Shown one piece after another: positions 1 to 8,781 of a stretch of DNA of 64,000 nucleotides; the first letter of the stretch is position 1, and every line of letters starts with the position of its first letter. The notes under the pieces are model-generated. The model saw nothing but the letters and a program-made list of their open reading frames with translations. It did no database searches and was not told the DNA's origin. The DNA comes from Geobacter sp. (GTDB lineage Bacteria; Desulfobacterota; Desulfuromonadia; Geobacterales; Pseudopelobacteraceae). The position numbers and the translations under genes are program-made. The stretch is from assembly GCA_003574895.1 (NCBI GenBank), contig PJFB01000002.1, positions 62,001-126,000 of the forward strand. The letters run 5' to 3'.

Positions 1-1
1 C

Positions 2-79
2 TCTTCGCTGGTCTACAGCAGCGACCAGGAAGCGGATTTCGAAGAGATGATCAGGAGGCACCTGGCCAGGGTTCTGTAG
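2..79 (+). CDS. C-terminal end of an unidentified protein (partial)
   Basis: The window opens inside a rightward gene. The frame beginning at base 2 reads 25 codons, starting SSLVYSSDQEADFEEM, and ends at TAG. The tail is acidic and then basic. It is too short to assign to a family. No gene is seen in the 84 bases between it and the converging HAD gene. Confidence 0.5.
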   Translation, partial: SSLVYSSDQEADFEEMIRRHLARVL

Positions 80-163
80 GCAGGGATTTTAGTTGGGCGC
101 GGCGAGGAATGCCGGGGGGAAGGGGTGCGATGACAGGGAGCCGAAGGCGTCAAACCAAGGGCT

Positions 164-811
164 TCAGGGTTTGCTTCCCCCAAACACATGGCTCATGATA
201 TCGCAATGACGTTCAATGCGGCCCAGTGCCGGAAGCTGGGACTTGTAGGCCACGAAGGGCACGCCGGCAGCTTGGGCAGAACGCATGTCCACCTCGCCGT
301 CCCCCACGAACAGAGCTTCTCCGGACCCGATGCCGAAATAATCCAAAACCTTGAGGAGCGGTTCGGGGTGCGGCTTGGGATGGGTCACCTTGGATGCGGT
401 CATGACGAATTCGAAATAGCCGGTCAGCCCGAAATCCTCGATGATCATATCCATGGAGATAGCCCGGTTGGTGCAGACCGCCAGGGCGACATGCCCCTTG
501 AGCAGGTCAAGCGTCTCTATCAGCCCTTCCTCCATGCGCATGTAAGGCATCAGGTCGCGGTAATGGATCGTTTTGGCAAAGGCCAGGGCCTGATCACGTT
601 GCGCGTCACCGGCAAAGAAATAGTCCATTACGTCGTTAAAGGAATAGGTGTGCAGCACATTCCGGGCCACAAGGTCATTCCTGTCCAGCAGCGGCCGTCC
701 CAGAAAATCCATTACCCGGTCGTAAAAGATGTAATTTGATTCAAGGGAGTCGAACATGACCCCGTCACAGTCGTAGATGACCACCTTGTAGCGGCTCTTA
801 AGCTCGTTCAC
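164..811 (-). CDS. HAD-family hydrolase, phosphoglycolate phosphatase-like
   Basis: This is a soluble HAD-superfamily phosphatase of about 215 residues. Motif I is DCDGVMFDS at about residues 14-22, with Asp14 the expected nucleophile and Asp16 the acid/base. A helical cap follows. The motif III lysine lies in TASKVTHPKP and motif IV is GDGEVD near residue 180. The substrate cannot be read from sequence; phosphoglycolate phosphatase and beta-phosphoglucomutase-like enzymes share this layout. I chose the GTG at 811 because GGAG lies 8 bases upstream; a GTG at 820, which overlaps the stop of the HNH gene, is also possible. Either way the gene is translationally coupled to the HNH gene and is last in a leftward mutS2-HNH-HAD series. 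Confidence 0.85.
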   Translation of the reverse strand: MNELKSRYKVVIYDCDGVMFDSLESNYIFYDRVMDFLGRPLLDRNDLVARNVLHTYSFNDVMDYFFAGDAQRDQALAFAKTIHYRDLMPYMRMEEGLIETLDLLKGHVALAVCTNRAISMDMIIEDFGLTGYFEFVMTASKVTHPKPHPEPLLKVLDYFGIGSGEALFVGDGEVDMRSAQAAGVPFVAYKSQLPALGRIERHCDIMSHVFGGSKP

Positions 812-813
812 TG

Positions 814-1116
814 TCAGCACTCCGATTTTCCCTGGTTTTGCAGATAATCCTCCCATTCGATGGGGAGCAGGTACTTCTTCCTGGTGTTGCACTGCTTGCA
901 GGCAGGCACGACGTTGTTGCGCGACCCCTTGCCGCCGCGGGCCAATGGGATGACGTGATCCATGGTCAGTTCCTCCGGCGGAAAGGTGCCGCCGCACCAG
1001 TGGCAGTGTCCCAGCGCCAGTTTATTCTGCCACCAGCGACTGCGTCGCAATTCGCGGGATTTGTCCCGCTCCCGCTTGATCTCCTGCTCGGTTGCTTCGA
1101 TGATGAAATTTTCCAG
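814..1116 (-). CDS. HNH endonuclease family protein
   Basis: This is a small HNH nuclease with two zinc-knuckle-like pairs, CHWCG and CKQCN, around the core TMDHVIPLARGGK, where DH supplies the catalytic His. The NNVVPACKQCNTRKK segment is typical of the single-domain HNH family found in Geobacter. No ATG or GTG lies in frame before the conserved region. TTG at 1050 would remove a helical segment (ENFIIEATEQEIKRERDKS) that I recall in relatives. CTG at 1116 has GGAGG six bases upstream and keeps that segment, so I prefer it; the protein is then 100 residues. It lies between mutS2 and a HAD phosphatase and overlaps the latter's start. Its role is unknown. Confidence 0.7.
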   Translation of the reverse strand: MENFIIEATEQEIKRERDKSRELRRSRWWQNKLALGHCHWCGGTFPPEELTMDHVIPLARGGKGSRNNVVPACKQCNTRKKYLLPIEWEDYLQNQGKSEC

Positions 1117-1201
1117 AACGAACCTCCAAAACCAGATCCCATTTTATAAAATACAAACCCTATATCTCCAGACAGTCAGAAGGAGGGCGGTGGATTAGCC
1201 A

Positions 1202-3568
1202 TTATTGCCGCAACGTAACCACCGTAGCCCCGTCACGCCCCTCGTGGGGCCCGCCGGGGCGAAAATCCTCGACAAGGGGATGACCGGCAAGATGGGCGCG
1301 CACCCCATCACGCAACCGGCCCGTACCCACGCCATGGATGATGCGCACTTCGCGTAGGCCGCCAAGGGAGGAGTGGTTAAGGAACGGTTCCAGCAGCTCC
1401 AAGGCCTCTTCAACCCGCAGTCCGATCAACTTCAACTCCAGCTCTTCGCTCGCTGCCGCAGCCGCCTGCCAAGCCCCCTTGGGCTGTTTGGATTTCCCCT
1501 TGCCACTTGCGCTGGGCGCAGCCATGTCGTTCAACGGCAGATCCAGCTCCATGCTTCCTGCCCTGACCCGCGCCTTGCCCTGTTTTTGATCCAGACTGAG
1601 GATGATGCCATCGTGGCCCAGGGAACGGACATGCACCCTGTCACCGGGCTTGACCTCTTTCAGTACCGCCCGCTCTTCATCCCCGCTGATGCGCGGCTTG
1701 AACTGCTCGGTCAGCTCTGCCTCGCTTTGGCGCAGTTTCTCGATGATCTCGCTCCGCTTTTCCCGTTTATACTCATCCAGGAGTTCGTTCATCCTCCTGC
1801 GGGTTGCCGAGATCAGTTCGCGGCCCTCGCCCCAGGCCTTGTCAGCCGCTTCCCGCCGGGCTCTTTCGATGCCGGCGGCACGCATCTCCAGCTCCTTCTG
1901 TTGTTCGCGCACGGCATCCTGCTGTTGCGCCAACTCCAGTTGCGAGCTCGCCAGCTCTTCCCGCTTGCGGCGCAGTTCGGCCAGCAATGATGTAAATTCG
2001 GCGCCGGCGCTGCCCAACATCTCCCTGGCAAATGCGATGACCCGTTCCGGCATGCCGTAACGCCGGGCAATGTCTATGGCGTGGGAGTGGCCCGGTTCGC
2101 CGCTGATAAGCCGGTAGAGCGGGGTATAGGTCTCCGTGTCGTACTCCATGCCGGCGTTGATCATGCCCGGCGTGCGATGGACAAAGCCGATGATCTCGCT
2201 CAGGTGGGTAGTGGCGATCACGGTGGCCCCCCGCTCCTGCAATTCACGCAACACTCCGCAGGCTATGGCGGCACCCTGCTGGGGCTCGGTGCCCGCGCCC
2301 AGCTCATCCAGGAGCACCAGCGAGCGTGGCCCGGCTTGACCAAGGATGGTGGCAACACGGCCAACATGGGCCGAGAAGGTGGACAGGCTCTGTTCGATGG
2401 ACTGCTCATCGCCGATATCCACCAGCAGCGAGTCCAGAAACGGAAACGTGGAGCGTGCGCCGTTGGCTGGCACCGGAATGGCGCATTGAGCCATGAGGGT
2501 CAATACGCCGGCGGTCTTCAGGGCAATGGTCTTGCCGCCGGCATTGGGGCCGGTGATCACCATGACCCGTCCCCCCTCCCCCATTTCCAGGTCAAGGGGC
2601 TCAACCCGCCCGATGGCTCCCTGTCGCTTGAGCATCAGGAGCAGCGGGTGGCGCGCCTCTGTCAGGCGGAGCAGCCCTCCCTCGTTCATAAGCGCTGTTT
2701 CCATGCCAAAGCGTTCGGCAAAAACCGCCAGGCTGTTCAAGGCATCCAGATTGACAAGGGTGGCAAAGCACCCATCCAGGTCCGCCGTATCCTCCCGTAT
2801 CCAGGCGGCAAGCTGCCGCAGGATGCGGATCTCCTCGGCCTTTTCCTCGGCAGTCAGGTTTTCCAGCTCGTTGACGAAGGGGATGATCTCCAGCGGTTCC
2901 ATGAAAGCGGTCTCGCCGGAGGATGAGACGTCATGCACCACCCCTTTGACCATGCCCTTGGAGTCCATGCGCACCGGGATCACCCAGCGGCCCGAGCGCT
3001 GGGTGATGAAGTCGTCCTGCAGGAAGATCTCGATGTTGTTGTCGCGGACGATCTCCTCGATCTTTTTGCGGATGCGGGCCGCCAGCGAGCGTTTGGCCCG
3101 GCGGATTTCCCTGAGCTGGGGCGTGGCGCTGTCCATGATGCTGCCGTCATGGTCAATGGAGGCGGCCAGCGGCTCCAAAATCTCGGGAAAGGGCTTCAGG
3201 GACGGCTCCAGAGAGCGCAGAAGCGGTATGTCGCCCCGGGGTGCAAACTGCCGGGAAATGTCGTTGAAGGTCTGCAGCACCGGGATGAACACCAGCAGCT
3301 CCTGGGGCGCCAGGAAAGCCCCGGCAGGTCGGACAATCTCCAGCAGCGGGCGGATATCCTCAAATGCCGCCATCCTCAGATCGATACCCAAGGTCAAAAG
3401 AGAGCGGATTTCCGCGATCCGGCCGGCAGTTATCCGGATCAGTCCGGTGGATTTGAGCGGCGCGGAAGCCAGGATTTGCGCCCTGGTCACATCACTGTGG
3501 GAATGGGTGGCGATTTCAGCCAGAATCTTGTCGAACTCCAAGGTCCTCAGGGTTTCAGGGGTAATCAT
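1202..3568 (-). CDS. mutS2: Endonuclease MutS2
   Basis: This 788-residue MutS-family ATPase has the MutS2 layout: an N-terminal core/clamp without the mismatch-reading domain, an ABC-type ATPase with Walker A GPNAGGKT (about residues 338-345) and Walker B LVLLDELGAGTEP, a long coiled coil (about 510-610), and a C-terminal Smr domain ending in IIHGVGTGRLR. The family suppresses homologous recombination by acting on branched DNA, and in some bacteria acts on collided ribosomes. The length is normal. One oddity is that the LDLRG signature of the Smr nuclease reads LKLIGLR, which loses the Asp and Arg. The start is the ATG at 3568, at the beginning of the conserved N terminus. It is followed leftward by the HNH and HAD genes. 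Confidence 0.97.
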   Translation of the reverse strand: MITPETLRTLEFDKILAEIATHSHSDVTRAQILASAPLKSTGLIRITAGRIAEIRSLLTLGIDLRMAAFEDIRPLLEIVRPAGAFLAPQELLVFIPVLQTFNDISRQFAPRGDIPLLRSLEPSLKPFPEILEPLAASIDHDGSIMDSATPQLREIRRAKRSLAARIRKKIEEIVRDNNIEIFLQDDFITQRSGRWVIPVRMDSKGMVKGVVHDVSSSGETAFMEPLEIIPFVNELENLTAEEKAEEIRILRQLAAWIREDTADLDGCFATLVNLDALNSLAVFAERFGMETALMNEGGLLRLTEARHPLLLMLKRQGAIGRVEPLDLEMGEGGRVMVITGPNAGGKTIALKTAGVLTLMAQCAIPVPANGARSTFPFLDSLLVDIGDEQSIEQSLSTFSAHVGRVATILGQAGPRSLVLLDELGAGTEPQQGAAIACGVLRELQERGATVIATTHLSEIIGFVHRTPGMINAGMEYDTETYTPLYRLISGEPGHSHAIDIARRYGMPERVIAFAREMLGSAGAEFTSLLAELRRKREELASSQLELAQQQDAVREQQKELEMRAAGIERARREAADKAWGEGRELISATRRRMNELLDEYKREKRSEIIEKLRQSEAELTEQFKPRISGDEERAVLKEVKPGDRVHVRSLGHDGIILSLDQKQGKARVRAGSMELDLPLNDMAAPSASGKGKSKQPKGAWQAAAAASEELELKLIGLRVEEALELLEPFLNHSSLGGLREVRIIHGVGTGRLRDGVRAHLAGHPLVEDFRPGGPHEGRDGATVVTLRQ

Positions 3569-3655
3569 TTATAACCTTTAGATGGCTTCCTTCAAAAGCC
3601 AAGGATCAAACCACGTAACGCTTTGATTTAATAATATACTGTATGGCGAACAAGG

Positions 3656-4009
3656 TCACGCATCTTTGTTTGTGGCGCGCCTGCGACGCCGGTCCTTCTG
3701 CTTGCGCAGCCGTTCGATCCGCTTCATCTCCGGGGTTTCCTTCCCGCTGAGCGCCTCGATCCGTTCCAAAAGCTCCCGCCGCGCCAGAAAGCGGTTCAAC
3801 GACTGGCTCCGTTCGCGCATGCATGACACGCTGATGCCGGTCGGGACATGGAGGAGTTGCACTTGGGTGGAGGTCTTGTTGACATGCTGCCCGCCGCGGC
3901 CCGAGGAGCGGACAAAGCTTTCCCGCAGATCCTCCTCGCGCACCCCCAGTTCGGCCATCTTTTGCCGCAGCCAGCGGTTCTTTTCCTCGCTCACGGCAAA
4001 TTCGGTCAT
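3656..4009 (-). CDS. GGQ-domain release-factor-like protein
   Basis: This 117-residue protein carries the peptidyl-tRNA hydrolysis motif SSGRGGQHVNKTSTQVQ, with GGQ at residues 39-41. It lacks the codon-recognition domain of RF1/RF2 and ends in a very basic tail (KDRRRRRATNK). That is the layout of stop-codon-independent hydrolases that release nascent chains from stalled or split ribosomes (ArfB/ICT1-like and mtRF-R-like proteins). The charged tail probably binds rRNA. It starts at ATG 4009, immediately after the EAL/HDOD gene stop at 4012, so it is likely co-transcribed with it. Which rescue subfamily it belongs to is not certain. Confidence 0.88.
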   Translation of the reverse strand: MTEFAVSEEKNRWLRQKMAELGVREEDLRESFVRSSGRGGQHVNKTSTQVQLLHVPTGISVSCMRERSQSLNRFLARRELLERIEALSGKETPEMKRIERLRKQKDRRRRRATNKDA

Positions 4010-4011
4010 GC

Positions 4012-5238
4012 TCAGAGCCCTCCGCGCCAGTGATAGGCCTTGACCTGTGCCGCCAGCACATCTTCCCGGGACAGCCCCAACTCCTCAAGTCTGCTGACAA
4101 CAGGCCTGAAATCCATCTGCTCGGCCAGCTCCGCAGCCTCCAGGAGCCTGCCGTAAATCCCGCTGCGTGTTGCCAGGGCCGCCATGACCTCTTCGGAGAG
4201 ATTCAGGCTGGCGAGGATCTCGTCCATCGAGATGTCGTATATGGTTTCAAGAAGCGAGAGAATACCTGTCATGAAGGCCTGCTCAGGGGCGTCATGATTG
4301 TCCCTCATACTTGGGAGGCGGGCCGCCAGTTGCTCCATGAACGCGGCCCGCACGGCAGCCATCTCGACCAGCGGGTTTTCCGACCCGCGGCTGTCGTCGG
4401 AGGCGAACAGCGCCAGTTGCACCCAACGCTTGATCTGCTGGCGGCCCAGGATTCCCACGGCATGACGGACGTTCTGAATCTTGCCGCGCATGCCCAGCGC
4501 AACGGAGTTGACCAGCAGAAGCAGTTTGTAGGTCAGGCCGGGGCTTTCGCGAAAGGCCTGCTCGATGGCCGGCACCTCGGCATCCTCTGACAAGAGGCGC
4601 ATCAACCTCAACAGGGTCGAACCGGCCTCATCGATGCGCTTCTTCTCCATCAAGGACGGCTTGGCGAAATAGTAACCCTGAAAGTATTCAAAGCCCAGAT
4701 CCCGGCACGCAAGGTAATCGTCCCGTGTCTCAACCTTTTCGGCCAGCATCTTTATGGGATAGGGGCGGAAACGTTCGATCATCCCGGCCAGATCCGGGAC
4801 CGGAGTCTGGAACAGGTCGATTTTGACAATGTCCACAATTGTGTACAGCTCTTTGTAAAGCGGAGAATACTCATGGTCGTCCAGTGCGAGCACGAATCCT
4901 GCCTCTTTCAGCGAACGGCAGCGTTCCACCAGATCGGGAGTCACCTGCAGGGTCTCCAACAACTCCAGGACAACCCGCTCCCTGGGCAGGATATGGAGGG
5001 AATCGCTCATCAACAGTTCCAGGTCAAGGTTGATGAAACCCAGGTGAGGCCCAAGAATCTGCTCAAGCCCGAAACCGGACAGGGTATTGATAATCACGCT
5101 GGCGGTAGCCTGTGAGGCGTCAGTGACGGTTGCCGCTTCGCGTGAACCTGCCGAACGGAACAGCAGTTCGTAGGCAACGATCTCTTCATTACTGTTGAGG
5201 ATCGGCTGCCGACCGATCAGGTAGTTTTCTTTCTGCAT
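4012..5238 (-). CDS. EAL/HDOD signalling protein (YuxH type)
   Basis: This protein of about 408 residues joins an N-terminal EAL-like domain (about 5-200) to a C-terminal HDOD domain (about 205-395). The EAL signature is degenerate (AYELLFRS), and few catalytic metal ligands can be recognised, so it probably binds or senses rather than cleaves c-di-GMP; this is inference. The family is common in Geobacter and related bacteria and is linked to motility and signalling. ATG 5238 (MQKENYLIGRQPIL) is preferred over the ATG four codons upstream because it opens the conserved segment; both overlap the 3' end of the Nudix gene. It sits in a tightly packed leftward operon with the Nudix gene and hybrid kinase upstream and the GGQ protein downstream. 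Confidence 0.9.
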   Translation of the reverse strand: MQKENYLIGRQPILNSNEEIVAYELLFRSAGSREAATVTDASQATASVIINTLSGFGLEQILGPHLGFINLDLELLMSDSLHILPRERVVLELLETLQVTPDLVERCRSLKEAGFVLALDDHEYSPLYKELYTIVDIVKIDLFQTPVPDLAGMIERFRPYPIKMLAEKVETRDDYLACRDLGFEYFQGYYFAKPSLMEKKRIDEAGSTLLRLMRLLSEDAEVPAIEQAFRESPGLTYKLLLLVNSVALGMRGKIQNVRHAVGILGRQQIKRWVQLALFASDDSRGSENPLVEMAAVRAAFMEQLAARLPSMRDNHDAPEQAFMTGILSLLETIYDISMDEILASLNLSEEVMAALATRSGIYGRLLEAAELAEQMDFRPVVSRLEELGLSREDVLAAQVKAYHWRGGL

Positions 5239-5750
5239 AACATCTCCCATCTGAATAGCGCCGTCAACGTCTTGCTGTCGCTGATACGGCCATCAAGGGC
5301 CATCTCCAGGGCATCGCCAAGGGGCAGGCGCACAACCTCGATATCCTCGTAGGCTTCGGGCTCCGCTGTGCCCTGCGCAATGCCGGTGGCGGCAAAGATA
5401 TGGATGACCTCGTCGAAGACGCCGGGCGAAGAGTGTATCATGCCCAGAGGGATAAAGTCAGTGGCTGTCATACCGGTTTCTTCCTGCAATTCCCGGCGGG
5501 CGCACTTGAGCGGCGGCTCGGCGGGAGCAAGCCGGCCGGCAGGGATCTCCAGCAGAAATGCCTCTGCCGCCGGACGCAACTGGCGGATCAGGGAGACGGT
5601 CCCATCGCCGTGCACCGGCAGGACGCCGGCGCCACCCGGGTGGCGGATGATCTGGAACGTGTGAAAGCCGCAAGCGCCGATCTCTACTTCCATCTGCTCG
5701 ATATCGACTACAAGGCCAGTGAATATTGTTTGACGGTTACGAACCTTCAT
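5217..5750 (-). CDS. Nudix hydrolase, ADP-ribose pyrophosphatase-like
   Basis: This 177-residue protein has a full Nudix box: Gly of GRLAPAE, five residues to Glu, then seven to REL, then QEETGM, which fits GX5EX7REUXEEXGU. The ILEIPAGR-type segment (FLLEIPAGRL) before the box and the SPGVFDE loop after it match the ADP-ribose pyrophosphatase branch that hydrolyses ADP-ribose and related nucleotide sugars. The start overlaps the stop of the hybrid kinase gene by four bases, and its end overlaps the EAL/HDOD start, so translation is coupled in both directions. No regulatory element is visible at this junction. Confidence 0.92.
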   Translation of the reverse strand: MKVRNRQTIFTGLVVDIEQMEVEIGACGFHTFQIIRHPGGAGVLPVHGDGTVSLIRQLRPAAEAFLLEIPAGRLAPAEPPLKCARRELQEETGMTATDFIPLGMIHSSPGVFDEVIHIFAATGIAQGTAEPEAYEDIEVVRLPLGDALEMALDGRISDSKTLTALFRWEMLCRKKTT

Positions 5751-8700
5751 GGGGTGCTCTCCTCTTCTTTGCCCGCATCCAGTGCCTCCCGGACAGCAGC
5801 CAGCAGATTTTCCGGCGAAACCGGCTTCTGGAGCAGGCGGATTCCATCCCCCTTGACCCCTGCCTGATCCAGGATATCCGCGGTATAGCCGCTGGTGAAG
5901 ACGATCCTGATATCAGGAGACATGCCGCGGATTTTCTGGTAGGCCTCCATACCGTTCATGATCGGCATGATGACATCCATCAACACCAGGTCAATGGTTC
6001 CGTGAGCCTCTTCAAAACAGGAGACCGCATCCTGGCCGTTGGCGGCGGTCAAGACGCGATAGCCGGCATATTTGAGGAGCAACCTGGTAGCATCGCAGAC
6101 AAATGCGTCATCCTCGGCCAACAGTATTGTTTCACTCCCCCTGAGACAGGGTTCGGCATAAGCCGGGCTCGACTTTTGCTCTTTTGCATCGGTCAGGGGT
6201 AGGTATATGGTAAAGACCGCTCCGCTGGCCGGTTGGCTGTTGACGTTGATCTTGCCATTATGCTGGCTGATGATGCCATAGGCAATGGAGAGTCCCAGGC
6301 CGGTCCCTTTGCCAATATCCTTGGTGGTATAAAAAGGATCGAAGACACGCTCCATGGTCTGGCTGTCCATACCGGTACCGGAATCCGCAACCTGGAGTAC
6401 CGCACAACCGGTTCCCGGCTCTCCATCGTTGCAGGACAGCAGAACCTGGGTGTCGTCCCTGTGCGTAGATATGCGGAGCGTGCCACCATTGGGCATGGCA
6501 TCACGGGAGTTGGCGGCCAGATTGATGATCACCTGTTCCAGTTGTCCGGCATCGGCCATAATCTTCAGAGGGGAAGCGCACAGGTCGAACTCCATGCGGA
6601 TATCTTCACGGATGATCCGGCGCAGCAACTTCTCAAGTCGGGCCACGATCTCGTTCAAATCGACGACAGCCACCTCCATCAATTGTTTGCGGCTGAAGGT
6701 CAGCAGATTCTGGGTGAGTCCGGCAGCACGGTTGGCGGCTTCGATGACTTGGCCGACAAAACGGGCCGCCTCCTGGTTTCCGTCCAGATAACGCTGGGCC
6801 AGGTTGGAGCAACCGATAATAACGGTCAGGATGTTGTTGAAATCATGGGCGATGCCGCCGGCCAGCGTGCCGATCGACTCCATGCGCTGGGCGTGCAGGA
6901 GCTGTTCTTCAAGGTTCTTGCGTTGAGTGATGTCATAACAGGTGCCAACGAAACCGGCGAAGTTGTCGTCGAGATCGTTGAAGGGGCGGCCATAGTCGAT
7001 AATCCAGCGGTAGGAACCATCATGATAGCGCAGCCTGTATTCAATGCTGAACGCTTCCCTTTTCAACAGGCTGGCCTGCCAGGAACTCCGGCATTTTTCC
7101 CGGTCATCGGGATGAACAGCCTCACCCCATCGGTCATTTATTGATTCTTCCAGGGTGCGGCCGGTAAACTCCAGCCAACTTTTGTTGAAGTAATTATATG
7201 AGCCTTCAGGGCCGGAACGCCAGATCAGCGAAGGGGATTCCTCGAATATCTTGAGATAGAATTCGCGGGCTTTGACCAGCCGATCTTCTGCCGCCCTCGT
7301 CTCGGTAACATCCCTGAAAAAGACCGTCAAACCATCTTCAAACGGGTAGAAGCGGGCCTCCAGCCAAAGCCCGGAGGGTTCGTAGCAGGCAGTAATAAAA
7401 ACCGGCTGACCGGTTTCCAGGGCCTCGAAATATTTGAGATGGAACACACTCCCGACCACCTTCGGGAACACTTCCCATATCTGCCTGCCAAGCACCGCGG
7501 ATCGCTGCCGGCCGAGAATCTGTTCCGCAACACCGTTAAAATAGGTAAAGTGCCCGTTGCAATCCATCGCACAGAATCCTTCACCTATGCTGGCCAGGAT
7601 CAGTTCCAACCGGTCGGCGGCCAGGACCAGCTCCTCCTGGTGCTGTATATTCTCTTCCAGTTGCCGGCGTTGTTGCTCCTCAAGGCCGACCAGTTCTTCA
7701 TTGCGCTCTTGCAGTTCGTTTTCTCTGGCCCTGATGGCCACTGCCATGGCCTGGAAGCTTCCCCCCAATTCATCGATCTCGCAAATACTGTAGGGAGGTT
7801 TGAAATCCAGATATTGCCCGGCGGCAATCGCCCGGGTCGAGTCCATCAACATGGTGAGCGGCGTCAGGATACGGGCGATGCTGCGTGAAGCGGCAAACAT
7901 CACAAAAGAGATCGAGAGGATCAGACCGGCCAGGAAGATGATGCCCAAACGGTAGATCGGGCGAAAAGCGACGCCGGCATCTTGCGAAACCATGACCATC
8001 CAGGACGTTTCCGGAAGTGTCATGATGCTGCCGATCCGTTCCCTGCCCTGAAAATCGAATCTGTAGGCCCCTTGGTGACCCTGCATTGAGTGGCTGACGA
8101 TTGACAGGTTGCTGAAGTTGGCCTGTTGGGCAACATATTCGCCATTCGTGTGGCCGATCACCTGTCCCCTTTTGTTGAGGATGGTGGCGGACATGCCATG
8201 GGCACCCCGAACCCTGGCAACAATGGTTTTAAGGCAGTCGAGGTTCAGATTGCCTACAACCATGGAGTCCCCGGCAGGTAATGCCAGTGTCAACGTGGGA
8301 TTGCCGGTGTGAATCGATATGAAGGTATCGGACCAGAATGGCTTCCCCGTACGCCGAACCTGCCGGAAAAACTCCTGGCGGGACAGGTCGATGCCGATGA
8401 ATTCATCCCGGCCCGCACGGATCGACGGAGGCAAGCCGATGGCAACAACTTGTCCTGCAGGGTTTACAATACTTATGGATTCAAAGATCGGGTAGTTTTC
8501 AACCGCGCTCCGGAGAAACATATCCAAATTGATGCCACGCAGGACAGGAGCGTTGCGGAATACATCACGCACCATTGTCAGCTGATTGAGCGACTCCCTG
8601 AGGTTTGTGGCCACTTCGCCGCTGATGGTGGCCAGTACCGATTGATTTTCATCCGTGATGTCGCGCCTGATATCGCTGCTGTGCATGGCCATTATGACCA

Positions 8701-8779
8701 GTATCAGCAGAAGCAGCGGCGCAAAGATCAATAGAACCAGCTTGCGGTAGAGCAGGGATTTCAAATGGATGGATTTCAC
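5747..8779 (-). CDS. Hybrid sensor histidine kinase (CACHE-HAMP-PAS-PAS-HK-REC)
   Basis: This membrane kinase has 1010 residues. Order: TM1 (about 13-32, LVLLIFAPLLLLILVIMAM), a periplasmic double-CACHE-like sensor (about 40-275), TM2 (about 280-302), HAMP, a PAS domain (about 385-500, IGEGFCAMDCNGHFTYFN), a second PAS domain (about 505-630), HisKA with the H-box GGIAHDFNNIL, an HATPase with N-box AANSRDAMPNGG and G-box GTGLGLSIAYG, and a C-terminal receiver (LVLMDVIMP) with a conserved Asp. H-boxes of the HDFNN type mark a large delta-proteobacterial kinase family. It starts two bases after the binding-lipoprotein stop and overlaps the Nudix gene by four bases, so the binding protein is probably its sensory partner. 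No dedicated output regulator lies beside it. Confidence 0.95.
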   Translation of the reverse strand: MKSIHLKSLLYRKLVLLIFAPLLLLILVIMAMHSSDIRRDITDENQSVLATISGEVATNLRESLNQLTMVRDVFRNAPVLRGINLDMFLRSAVENYPIFESISIVNPAGQVVAIGLPPSIRAGRDEFIGIDLSRQEFFRQVRRTGKPFWSDTFISIHTGNPTLTLALPAGDSMVVGNLNLDCLKTIVARVRGAHGMSATILNKRGQVIGHTNGEYVAQQANFSNLSIVSHSMQGHQGAYRFDFQGRERIGSIMTLPETSWMVMVSQDAGVAFRPIYRLGIIFLAGLILSISFVMFAASRSIARILTPLTMLMDSTRAIAAGQYLDFKPPYSICEIDELGGSFQAMAVAIRARENELQERNEELVGLEEQQRRQLEENIQHQEELVLAADRLELILASIGEGFCAMDCNGHFTYFNGVAEQILGRQRSAVLGRQIWEVFPKVVGSVFHLKYFEALETGQPVFITACYEPSGLWLEARFYPFEDGLTVFFRDVTETRAAEDRLVKAREFYLKIFEESPSLIWRSGPEGSYNYFNKSWLEFTGRTLEESINDRWGEAVHPDDREKCRSSWQASLLKREAFSIEYRLRYHDGSYRWIIDYGRPFNDLDDNFAGFVGTCYDITQRKNLEEQLLHAQRMESIGTLAGGIAHDFNNILTVIIGCSNLAQRYLDGNQEAARFVGQVIEAANRAAGLTQNLLTFSRKQLMEVAVVDLNEIVARLEKLLRRIIREDIRMEFDLCASPLKIMADAGQLEQVIINLAANSRDAMPNGGTLRISTHRDDTQVLLSCNDGEPGTGCAVLQVADSGTGMDSQTMERVFDPFYTTKDIGKGTGLGLSIAYGIISQHNGKINVNSQPASGAVFTIYLPLTDAKEQKSSPAYAEPCLRGSETILLAEDDAFVCDATRLLLKYAGYRVLTAANGQDAVSCFEEAHGTIDLVLMDVIMPIMNGMEAYQKIRGMSPDIRIVFTSGYTADILDQAGVKGDGIRLLQKPVSPENLLAAVREALDAGKEEESTP

Positions 8780-8781
8780 AC

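Noticed and set aside
2493-3581. Long rightward open frame opposite mutS2
   Set aside because: It lies wholly antisense to mutS2, is rich in Ser and Arg in the way of an antisense shadow, and shows no domain or start signal.
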